Position numbers and translations under genes: made by a program
The notes under the pieces: model-generated
The model's input: only the letters and a program-made list of their open reading frames with translations
What the model was told of the DNA's origin: nothing
Databases searched by the model: none
NCBI GenBank assembly: GCA_964553125.1
Contig: CAZKJW010000102.1
Location: 1 to 8,597 of the forward strand
Direction of reading: 5' to 3'
DNA: 8,597 nucleotides
From: Aphodomonas sp964553125
GTDB lineage: Bacteria; Bacillota; Clostridia; Christensenellales; Aristaeellaceae
In this document: piece after piece, positions 1 to 5,868 of the stretch
Position numbering within the stretch: the first letter of the stretch is position 1
Layout of the letters: every line of letters starts with the position of its first letter

Positions 1-117
1 ACCCCGCATGAGTTTTTCATTCCGGGATGCGTTTTTCTATTGTCCACGTATCATCCACATGCAAGCCCGCGCACGCGCTGCGTTGCAGCAACGTCAATCA
101 AGCGCGAAGCGCTGCCG

Positions 118-609
118 TCATAGGCGATTCAGAAATGCGGTGGCCTGCTCGCGGCTGGTGAACACGTGAATCTCCTTCCCGGAATGCCGCTGCAAAAGCG
201 CAAGCACCTCGGGGCGGCTCTCCGTGCGATAGCGCTCGACAAAACCGATGAACGCGGCGTCTTCCTCGCTTGCGCGCTCCTGCCACGGCATGTCGGGCCG
301 CACTTTCCCCCGCCGCTCCCGGATTCCTTCGAGGCAAATTTCGAGCGAATAATCGAGGAAAAATACCGTGTCGCAGGCTTGCAGGCGCAGCTCCATGGTG
401 GAGCGGTAATTGCCGTCGAGAATCCACGCGGGCCCCTGCATCGCGTCGGCGAGCCGCGCCAGAAAGACCGGCCTTTCCACGCATGTCCGGTCGGCGTTCC
501 AGTTGAGCTGATCCAGATGAAACAGCGGCAGCCCCGTTTTGAGGTGCAGCGCCCTTGAAAACGTGCTTTTCCCGCTGCCCGGGCAGCCGATCACAATCAC
601 TCGGTGCAT
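118..609 (-). CDS. P-loop kinase-like NTPase (adenylate kinase / topology-modulation-protein type)
   Basis: Predicted cytoplasmic nucleotide-binding protein of 163 residues. The sequence shows a Walker A motif GCPGSGKST at residues 8-16 directly after the first beta strand, an HLDQLNW segment at 31-37, WILDGNY at 62-68, a hydrophobic strand VFFLDY at 82-87, an Arg-rich lid-like stretch near 97-104, and a C-terminal HVFTSREQATAFL segment at 148-160. This layout is that of the small P-loop proteins annotated as adenylate kinase-like or 'DNA topology modulation protein'; the true phosphate acceptor of that family is not settled. The frame is open further upstream (to 660), but the ATG at 607-609 is preferred because AAAAGGAG lies 6 nt before it and the Walker A then sits at the usual distance from the N-terminus. 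It follows the importer ATPase by 84 nt with no visible terminator between, so it may be read through from that operon. Substrate and physiological role unknown. Confidence 0.85.
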   Translation of the reverse strand: MHRVIVIGCPGSGKSTFSRALHLKTGLPLFHLDQLNWNADRTCVERPVFLARLADAMQGPAWILDGNYRSTMELRLQACDTVFFLDYSLEICLEGIRERRGKVRPDMPWQERASEEDAAFIGFVERYRTESRPEVLALLQRHSGKEIHVFTSREQATAFLNRL

Positions 610-617
610 CTTTTTCT

Positions 618-648
618 CCTTTTCTCGCTGCATGCGCTTGAGAAAAGG
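618..648 (-). promoter_or_regulatory. Hairpin overlapping the ribosome binding site of the kinase-like gene
   Basis: CCTTTTCTC and GAGAAAAGG form a perfect 9-bp inverted repeat (618-626 and 640-648) separated by 13 nt. On the minus-strand mRNA the downstream arm contains the AAAAGG half of the AAAAGGAG Shine-Dalgarno sequence (616-623) of the gene starting at 609. No U tract follows the stem, so it is not a terminator. It could lower translation initiation; that role is inferred. Confidence 0.45.
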
Positions 649-693
649 GACGTGCCGCAACGCGACGCGCCCCCCTTGTTTGCTGCGATTCGA

Positions 694-1767
694 TCAGGTT
701 TTAATCTGAAGCTGCTCGGCAAGCGTTCCGTCGTCGTCGAAGGCGATGAAATCGCGGATATGCAGGCCGACTTCGTCGCCGATGTTCAGCTCGCGATAGG
801 TGTACGGATCGGCGATGACGCGCACCGTCTGGCCGCCCACGTTGACGCGGCAGTCGTTCACGTCGCCCAGATAATACTGGCTGACAACCTTGCCGGTCAG
901 CTCCGCGCCCTCTTTGACAAACTTGATATTCTCGGGGCGAACGGCCAGCTCCACCTTGCCGCGTTTTTCGCCGTCATACTTGATGCGTTGATTCGTGCCC
1001 GTGATCAGGATCGAGCCTTCCTCCGCCGTGCCCTTGATGAAATCGACCTTGCCAAGGAAGTCCGCAACGAACTGGTTGGCGGGGTGGTTATAGATTTCGT
1101 CCGGCGTGCCGCTCTGCTGCACAACGCCGCGGTTGATCAGGAAAATACGGTCGCTCATCGCCATGGCCTCGGTCTGGTCATGCGTGACGTAAATGACCGT
1201 GATGCCCAGCGCCTGCTGGATTTCCTTGATTTCAAAGCGCATACTCTCGCGCAGCTTCGCGTCAAGGTTGGAAAGCGGTTCGTCCAGCAGGAGCAGACGC
1301 GGTTCCGCAACAAGGGCTCTGGCCAGCGCAACGCGCTGCTGCTGTCCGCCCGAAAGCTGGTTCGGGAAGCGCTCGGCATACTGCGCAAGGTGGACAATGC
1401 CCAGCACGCGATCGACCTTCTCTTTGATGGTTGCCTTCGGCACCTTTTTGATCGTCAGCGGATACGCCACATTGTCAAACACGTTCATGTGCGGCCACAC
1501 GGCGTAGCTCTGGAAAACCATGCCGATGTTGCGCTTTTCCGGCTGAACGAACGTCTTGCCGCCGGAAACGAGCTGATCGTCGATATAGACTTCGCCGGTG
1601 GACGGCCGCTCAAAGCCGGCCACAATGCGCAGCATGGTCGTTTTGCCGCAGCCGGAAGGCCCCAGCAGGGTGACGAACTCTCCGTCCTTGAAAACCTCGT
1701 TGAATTCACGAAGCACGGTATTGGTTCCAAACGTTTTGGAAACGCCTTTAATCGTTATGGTAGACAT
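694..1767 (-). CDS. ABC importer ATP-binding protein (FbpC/PotA-like, with TOBE domain)
   Basis: Energising ATPase of the importer encoded just upstream, expected to sit as a dimer on the cytoplasmic face of the fused permease. It has 357 residues with all motifs intact: Walker A GPSGCGKTT at 36-44, Q-loop Gln86 in MVFQS, signature LSGGQQQR at 138-145, Walker B LLLLDEP at 158-164, and switch His196 in VTHDQTEAMAMSDR. Residues from about 235 onward form a C-terminal beta-rich region with AVRPEN at 275-280 and YYLGDVNDCRV at 298-308, typical of the TOBE regulatory domain of the CUT1/Fe/polyamine ATPases. The frame extends to 1785, but the ATG at 1765-1767 has AGGAGG 7 nt upstream and is taken as the start. 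It lies 14 nt after the permease stop, last in the binding protein-permease-ATPase order. The sequence does not fix the substrate; iron(III), polyamine, sugar-phosphate and phosphonate importers share this ATPase type. Confidence 0.95.
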   Translation of the reverse strand: MSTITIKGVSKTFGTNTVLREFNEVFKDGEFVTLLGPSGCGKTTMLRIVAGFERPSTGEVYIDDQLVSGGKTFVQPEKRNIGMVFQSYAVWPHMNVFDNVAYPLTIKKVPKATIKEKVDRVLGIVHLAQYAERFPNQLSGGQQQRVALARALVAEPRLLLLDEPLSNLDAKLRESMRFEIKEIQQALGITVIYVTHDQTEAMAMSDRIFLINRGVVQQSGTPDEIYNHPANQFVADFLGKVDFIKGTAEEGSILITGTNQRIKYDGEKRGKVELAVRPENIKFVKEGAELTGKVVSQYYLGDVNDCRVNVGGQTVRVIADPYTYRELNIGDEVGLHIRDFIAFDDDGTLAEQLQIKT

Positions 1768-1774
1768 CGCATAG

Positions 1775-1780
1775 CCTCCT
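1775..1780 (-). promoter_or_regulatory. Ribosome binding site deciding the ATPase start
   Basis: AGGAGG on the minus strand, 7 nt before the ATG at 1765-1767 and 1 nt after the permease stop codon (1782-1784). It selects the ATG at 1767 over the in-frame upstream ATG at 1785, and suggests coupled translation with the permease. Confidence 0.85.
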
Positions 1781-1781
1781 G

Positions 1782-4307
1782 TCAAATGGAGAATTCGCCC
1801 TTGGTGAGGCGGTTCAGCACGAAGTTCAAAAGCACGACGATCATCAGGATGCCGAACGCCATCGCGCAGCTCTGCGGCTGGCTGGTGAACGTCCAGTATT
1901 CATACAGCTGGAAGCCGATCGTCTTGGTGCTGTTGGAATACAAAAGCGTCGTCATGGAAAGCTCGTAGAACGAGGGAATGAAAATGAGGAACCAGCCGGC
2001 CGCGATGGACGGGAAGATCAGCGGGCCGGTGATTTTGAACATCGTCTTCGGCCAGCTTGCGCCGGAAATCTGCGAGCATTCCTCGAGAGAGACGTGAATC
2101 TGGCTCATCGCGGAAACGACGGTGCGCATACCCATCATCAGGTATTTGATGAGGTACGCCACGATCATGATGTAGGCGGTGTTGTAGATGTTCACGCCGA
2201 AGTTGCCCTTCATGGTCATAATCAGACCCAGCGCGATAACGACCGACGGCGTGCCGCTGCCCAGCGTGATCATGAAATCCGGAATCTTGCGGCCTTTCAC
2301 GCGCGTGCGCTGGAGCAGGTAGCTCATCGTGCAGGCGATGACAATGCCAACCGTCGCCGTGACGGCGCCATAGATGAGGCTGTTCTTAAGGCAGTTCACC
2401 GTTTCAATGCGGCTGAACACCTCGTTCCACTGGCGGAAGGTGAAGTTGCCGGCGTCGGTCAGCTTCTTGCCGACGTCCACCTTGAAGGACGTGGTGAGGA
2501 TGGTGGCGAACGGAATCAGAATGACGATGACCGCAAAGAGCGAGACGATGCACGTCATCGGGATTCTCCAGCCGCGCAGGTCTACGATGTTCGGCCGCGT
2601 CGATTTGCCCGAAACGGTGATATACTGCCGCTTGGCCACAACGAAGTCGGACACATAGAGGATGATGATGGCGACCACCATCAGGAACACGGCCAGACCG
2701 GTCGCGTCGTTAAGGCCCTGCGTGCCAAGGCCGTAATACTCAATGATTCGCGTCGTCACGGTGTGAACCTTGCCCGGCGCGCCAATGATCGACGGGATGC
2801 CATAGCAGCTGGCCGCGCAGACGAACACGAGCAGCGCGCCCGCAATCAGAGAGGGCGTCATCATCGGCAGCGTGACGGTCGCCAGCGTTTTGAGCGGAGA
2901 CGCGCCGCTGACGCGGCTGGCTTCCTCAAGCGACGGATCCATCTTCTCCATTGCTCGGGAGATCGTGATGAACGCGTAAGGATAGTAGAACGTCGTCAGC
3001 ACCCAGATGAGGCCGCCGAGCGAATAGATGTTCAGCGGGCCGACGCTGTCGGCAGCCATGCCGAAGATTGCGCGCAGAACGACGTTGATCGTCCCGACGT
3101 TCGGGTTGAGCAGGCGCAGCCACGCCATCGCGCCCACATAGGGCGGCACCATGTACGTCAGAACGAACAGGCTGCGGAAGAACTTGCGGCCGTAAAGGTT
3201 CGTGCGTCCCACCAGCCACGCCAGCGGGAAGGCAAGCACCGTGCCGAGCACCATCGTCGCCGTGGCGGCAATGAGCGTATTCTTGAGCGCGCCCCAGTTC
3301 ATCGCGTAAGTATACAGACGGCGGAACGTTTCCAGCGTGAACGTCCCATCGGGGAAGAACGCCTTCACCACCAGATACACCAGCGGCAGCATCTGGAACA
3401 GCAGCATGAAATCGACGATCAGCAGGATGATAATCCACTTGATGTCGATGCGCCAGCTGTGCTCCGAGCCGAGCAGGATCATCATCAGGATCATGTCCAG
3501 CGCCAGCAGGATGCCGAACATGATGACGGTGCGGCTATGAGAAATCACAGCCTGCTTCGCCCAGCCAATTTCACCCGAAACGCTGCGCTTATAGGCGTCC
3601 AGCCGCGCGTTCGCGTCGCGAACGGCCTTCTTGAAGCCGCCGGCAACGTCGGACGAGACGGTTTCATTGCTCTCCCGAGCGCTCACAAGGAACAGCTGCA
3701 GAAGCATTCTGTCGCGCTCCGCGCCTTCCTTGCCGTCCACTGCGTCCGCCGCCGTTTGCGGCAGCGCCACGGTTTCATCGCCCAGTGCAAGCAGCATCGT
3801 TCTGCGGAACTCCGCGCGCTCCTGCTCATTCATCGGCGCAAGCGCCTTTTTCAGGCTGCTCGACACCTTCGGCCCGTTCACAGCGAACGCGACATCAAAG
3901 AGCTTATAGCGCGCCGCAGCGCGTTCGCTCTCCGGAAGCCCGGCAAAAAACGCGGCCAGTTCCGCGCTCGCCTCGCTCGAATCGCCGCGCGTTTCCGCCC
4001 AGAAATCGATGAGCATCGCATCGATCTGCGCATCCACCTGCGCGCGCTCGCCCTCCTCCAGCGCGTTCAGCGCGGGAAGAAGATCCCGTTCGTAACGGGC
4101 GTTCAATTCGCCCGCCATGCGGTGAATATAGCCGTATGCGGCCTCCGTGTCATATCCGGACGTTTGAAAGGTTTTGATGCCCCACGCGCCCGCGAATATC
4201 ATCACAAAGCCCAGAACAAGCAAAACGGCCAGCACAATTTTGACAAACAGCGGCTCAAGGTCGCGCTGCGTCGCCAGCCGAGGCTGTTTCCGCGCCGAGT
4301 TCTCCAT
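1782..4307 (-). CDS. Fused two-domain ABC importer permease with extra N-terminal extracytoplasmic region
   Basis: Inner-membrane channel of the importer, 841 residues. Two MetI-like permease domains lie in tandem as in FbpB/AfuB proteins, each with a cytoplasmic EAA loop: LEEASRVSGASPLKTL at 460-475 and LEECSQISGASWPKTM at 741-756 (the second has Cys in place of the first Ala). Hydrophobic segments of domain 1 begin near 289-315 and run to about 556; domain 2 runs from about 584 to 832. The N-terminus is unusual: a membrane helix at about 22-45, then about 210 mostly charged, Glu/Ala/Arg-rich residues (46-258) predicted outside the cytoplasm, then another helix at about 260-280 before the first standard permease helix. 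Fused permeases of this class are usually near 500-600 residues. The frame is open to 4355, but the ATG at 4305-4307 is preferred for its AAAGGAG site 9 nt upstream. It follows the binding-protein gene by 78 nt containing a stem-loop. Confidence 0.93.
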   Translation of the reverse strand: MENSARKQPRLATQRDLEPLFVKIVLAVLLVLGFVMIFAGAWGIKTFQTSGYDTEAAYGYIHRMAGELNARYERDLLPALNALEEGERAQVDAQIDAMLIDFWAETRGDSSEASAELAAFFAGLPESERAAARYKLFDVAFAVNGPKVSSSLKKALAPMNEQERAEFRRTMLLALGDETVALPQTAADAVDGKEGAERDRMLLQLFLVSARESNETVSSDVAGGFKKAVRDANARLDAYKRSVSGEIGWAKQAVISHSRTVIMFGILLALDMILMMILLGSEHSWRIDIKWIIILLIVDFMLLFQMLPLVYLVVKAFFPDGTFTLETFRRLYTYAMNWGALKNTLIAATATMVLGTVLAFPLAWLVGRTNLYGRKFFRSLFVLTYMVPPYVGAMAWLRLLNPNVGTINVVLRAIFGMAADSVGPLNIYSLGGLIWVLTTFYYPYAFITISRAMEKMDPSLEEASRVSGASPLKTLATVTLPMMTPSLIAGALLVFVCAASCYGIPSIIGAPGKVHTVTTRIIEYYGLGTQGLNDATGLAVFLMVVAIIILYVSDFVVAKRQYITVSGKSTRPNIVDLRGWRIPMTCIVSLFAVIVILIPFATILTTSFKVDVGKKLTDAGNFTFRQWNEVFSRIETVNCLKNSLIYGAVTATVGIVIACTMSYLLQRTRVKGRKIPDFMITLGSGTPSVVIALGLIMTMKGNFGVNIYNTAYIMIVAYLIKYLMMGMRTVVSAMSQIHVSLEECSQISGASWPKTMFKITGPLIFPSIAAGWFLIFIPSFYELSMTTLLYSNSTKTIGFQLYEYWTFTSQPQSCAMAFGILMIVVLLNFVLNRLTKGEFSI

Positions 4308-4316
4308 TCGTCTGCA

Positions 4317-4323
4317 CTCCTTT
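4317..4323 (-). promoter_or_regulatory. Ribosome binding site deciding the permease start
   Basis: AAAGGAG on the minus strand, 9 nt before the ATG at 4305-4307. No comparable site is seen before the alternative in-frame ATG at 4355, which would also lie inside the intergenic stem-loop. Confidence 0.75.
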
Positions 4324-4336
4324 GGGTAAAGAATAA

Positions 4337-4375
4337 CGGGAAGGGGAAAACGCAAAGGCGCGCTTCCCCTTCCCG
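4337..4375 (-). promoter_or_regulatory. Intergenic stem-loop between binding protein and permease genes
   Basis: A perfect 12-bp inverted repeat, CGGGAAGGGGAA at 4337-4348 and TTCCCCTTCCCG at 4364-4375, with a 15-nt loop that can itself pair over 3 bp (4351-4353 with 4358-4360). It begins 10 nt after the binding-protein stop codon. On the mRNA strand the stem is followed by TTATTCTTTACCC, which is U-rich but interrupted, so it resembles a leaky terminator or an mRNA-stabilising 3' end. This kind of element is known in other importer operons to keep binding protein in excess of permease; that role is inferred here. Confidence 0.7.
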
Positions 4376-4385
4376 CGTCGGGAAA

Positions 4386-5429
4386 TCACTTGGTGACGGT
4401 GACGCGCTCCTGGAATTCGGTGCGGATCTCGTCGCGATCCTGATAGCAGCGCTCCCAGTTAACGCCCATATCGGTCTCGATGAGGCCGTCGGTGTCGATG
4501 GAGTCATAGGGAACGTCCTTGAGGCCGGCGAACACGGAGTGCATGTAGCCTTCAAGGATGAGCTTCTGGGCTTCTTCGGTCATGAGCCAGTTGGTGATGG
4601 CTTCGCAGGCTTCGATGTTCATGTTGGCGCTGCGGTCTTCCGCCACGGTCATGACGGTGGAGGGGATCATGATGTTGCCGTCGGTGGGATAGATGCAAGC
4701 GATGGCAGAGCCTTCTTCCTTGCGGATCTTCAGGACGGATTCTTCGAGGATCATGATTTCCTTGCATTCGCCGGTCTGCAGCTTGGCAAGCGCGGTGGAG
4801 CCGGACTCGATCATGACGTCGTTGTCGCCCAGCGCGGTGAAGTATTCATAGCCGTACTTGTCGCTCAGCGCCGCGACGGCCGCCATGGTGGTGCCGCTGG
4901 TGAGCGGGTTGCCCATGGAGATGACGCCCTTCATTTCGGGATTGAAAGCGAAATCGTAGAAGGTCTGCGGCAGTTCCTCGGCCTTGTAGAGCTCGGGGTT
5001 GTACGCAAGAACCATGTTGCACACGCGGACGGGATACCAGTAGCCTTCCTCGTCGTAGGGGAAGCGGAGCAGCTCAGCGGCGTTTTCCACTTCGATGGGC
5101 TCCAGCCAGCCGCCCTCTTTCAGCTCGAGGGAGTACGCCGGTTCGGCAACGAGCATCATGTCGCAGCCGAGGGTGCCGGTTTCCATTTCGCCGGCGAGCT
5201 TGGTCTGCAGGGAGCCGGTGCCGCCGTAGAAGAAGAAGGAGCCTTCATTGCCGGGAACCAGGTTCGGGAATTCCTTTTTAATCGCTTCGTCCATCATGTC
5301 GATGACGAACTGATACATCGAGGTGTAGATCATCACTTCGCCGGAAACGTCTTCGTTTACGGCGAGCGCGCTAACGCCCAGCGTGCAGAGCATAGCCACG
5401 GTCAGGATGAGTGCCAGGAACTTCTTCAT
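4386..5429 (-). CDS. Secreted ABC importer substrate-binding protein (FbpA/AfuA-like, COG1840 type)
   Basis: Extracytoplasmic binding protein of 347 residues that delivers ligand to the fused permease. It starts with a signal peptide: MKK, a hydrophobic core to about residue 20, and a type I cleavage site after ALA (residue 23). The only signal-region Cys (Cys15, preceded by AML) is inside the core and does not form a lipobox. Family-like segments are GGTGSLQTKLAGE at 69-81, LVAEPAYSLELK at 93-104, NPLTSGTTMAAVAAL at 174-188, IYPTDGNIMIPS at 246-257, and a C-terminal NWERCYQDRDEI at 324-335. These resemble the periplasmic proteins annotated as iron(III), hexose-phosphate or 2-aminoethylphosphonate binders. 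I see no adjacent Tyr-Tyr pair like that used for iron by FbpA, so iron is not assured. The start has AGGAGG at 5438-5443, 8 nt upstream. It is first in the operon, behind its own promoter. Confidence 0.93.
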   Translation of the reverse strand: MKKFLALILTVAMLCTLGVSALAVNEDVSGEVMIYTSMYQFVIDMMDEAIKKEFPNLVPGNEGSFFFYGGTGSLQTKLAGEMETGTLGCDMMLVAEPAYSLELKEGGWLEPIEVENAAELLRFPYDEEGYWYPVRVCNMVLAYNPELYKAEELPQTFYDFAFNPEMKGVISMGNPLTSGTTMAAVAALSDKYGYEYFTALGDNDVMIESGSTALAKLQTGECKEIMILEESVLKIRKEEGSAIACIYPTDGNIMIPSTVMTVAEDRSANMNIEACEAITNWLMTEEAQKLILEGYMHSVFAGLKDVPYDSIDTDGLIETDMGVNWERCYQDRDEIRTEFQERVTVTK

Positions 5430-5512
5430 AGGTTCAACCTCCTAAAAATTATTTCTGCGCAGACAAGCCACGCTGAAAATCAAGCACTAAAACGCTCACA
5501 TTTTCTGATCAA

Positions 5513-5541
5513 AGTATAGCACAAAATGCAAATTCATGCAA
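5513..5541 (-). promoter_or_regulatory. Sigma-A-type promoter of the importer operon
   Basis: On the minus strand, -35 TTGCAT (5536-5541), a 17-nt spacer, and -10 TATACT (5513-5518) preceded by TGC, giving an extended -10. The start of transcription is predicted near 5506, leaving about a 77-nt leader before the ATG at 5429. It lies between the ferredoxin terminator and the binding-protein gene in a clearly AT-rich stretch. Confidence 0.75.
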
Positions 5542-5570
5542 TAATAGTCAAAAAAACTACACGCTAAAAG

Positions 5571-5614
5571 TATATAAAAAAGCCAATGGCGCACTTATGA
5601 GCACCATTGGCTTT
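5571..5614 (-). terminator. Intrinsic terminator of the ferredoxin gene
   Basis: AAAGCCAATGG (mRNA strand, 5604-5614) pairs perfectly over 11 bp with CCATTGGCTTT (5579-5589), loop 14 nt. On the minus strand the stem runs into a tract of six T followed by ATATA. It begins 19 nt after the ferredoxin stop codon and separates that gene from the importer operon. On the plus strand the stem is followed by CGGTT, so it should act in one direction only. Confidence 0.9.
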
Positions 5615-5633
5615 CGGTTATGAGCGAAGTGGA

Positions 5634-5804
5634 TTATTCCTCCGCAGGAGCGCCAACCGGGCAAACGCCGGCGCAAGCGCCGCAGCTCAGGCACTTATCC
5701 GCATCGATTTCGTACTTGCCATCGCCTTCGTGAATCGCTTCAACGGGGCACTCGGCAGCGCACGCGCCACAGGAAATGCAATCGTCAGAAATCTTATATG
5801 CCAT
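5634..5804 (-). CDS. Clostridial-type 2[4Fe-4S] ferredoxin
   Basis: Small cytoplasmic electron carrier of 56 residues. Two CxxCxxCxxxCP clusters are complete: Cys9, 12, 15, 19 and Cys38, 41, 44, 48, each followed by Pro-Val, with the usual acidic linker between. Length and layout match the low-potential ferredoxins of anaerobic clostridia, which pass electrons to and from pyruvate:ferredoxin oxidoreductase, hydrogenases and similar enzymes. The frame continues upstream to 5981, but the ATG at 5802-5804 is chosen because AGGAGG lies 8 nt before it (5813-5818), a promoter lies just ahead, and the product then has the standard size. It has its own promoter and a strong terminator, so it is essentially monocistronic, although no terminator separates it from the ALDH-like gene upstream and some readthrough is possible. 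The short acidic C-terminus GAPAEE is ordinary. Confidence 0.97.
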   Translation of the reverse strand: MAYKISDDCISCGACAAECPVEAIHEGDGKYEIDADKCLSCGACAGVCPVGAPAEE

Positions 5805-5812
5805 GTCAGTTC

Positions 5813-5818
5813 CCTCCT
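5813..5818 (-). promoter_or_regulatory. Ribosome binding site deciding the ferredoxin start
   Basis: AGGAGG on the minus strand, 8 nt before the ATG at 5802-5804. Together with the promoter at 5835-5863 it rules out the longer in-frame start at 5981, which lies inside the ALDH-like gene. Confidence 0.85.
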
Positions 5819-5834
5819 TATTAAAGTACTTCAG

Positions 5835-5863
5835 AGTATAACACAAAGCCGCCGCGAATGCAA
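5835..5863 (-). promoter_or_regulatory. Sigma-A-type promoter of the ferredoxin gene
   Basis: On the minus strand, -35 TTGCAT (5858-5863), a 17-nt spacer, and -10 TATACT (5835-5840) preceded by TGT (extended -10). Predicted transcription start near 5828, leader of about 24 nt. The -35 box begins 5 nt after the stop codon of the ALDH-like gene. The -35, spacer length and -10 are identical to those of the importer promoter at 5513-5541. Confidence 0.75.
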
Positions 5864-5868
5864 TCCCT

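Noticed and set aside
1..40. Possible plus-strand terminator (CGCAT at 5-9 pairing with ATGCG at 27-31, followed by five T)
   Set aside because: The stem is only 5 bp with a 17-nt loop and no plus-strand gene is visible to end there; the minus-strand orientation has no T tract after it.
81..113. Two small hairpins after the kinase-like gene (CGTTG/CAACG at 81-93 and AGCGC/GCGCT at 101-113) as a terminator
   Set aside because: The stems are 5-6 bp and neither is followed by a T run on the minus strand, so termination here cannot be supported.
604..1968. Plus-strand open frame opposite the ABC ATPase
   Set aside because: Shadow of the ATPase frame; the minus-strand product has every ABC motif and this one has none.
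2094..5519. A 1141-codon open frame on the plus strand, antisense to the permease and the binding protein
   Set aside because: It runs through two well-supported minus-strand genes and both adjoining intergenic regions. Its translation is His/Arg/Asp-rich with no recognisable domain or hydrophobic pattern, and no ribosome binding site or promoter was seen. It is what strong GC-biased third positions produce on the opposite strand.
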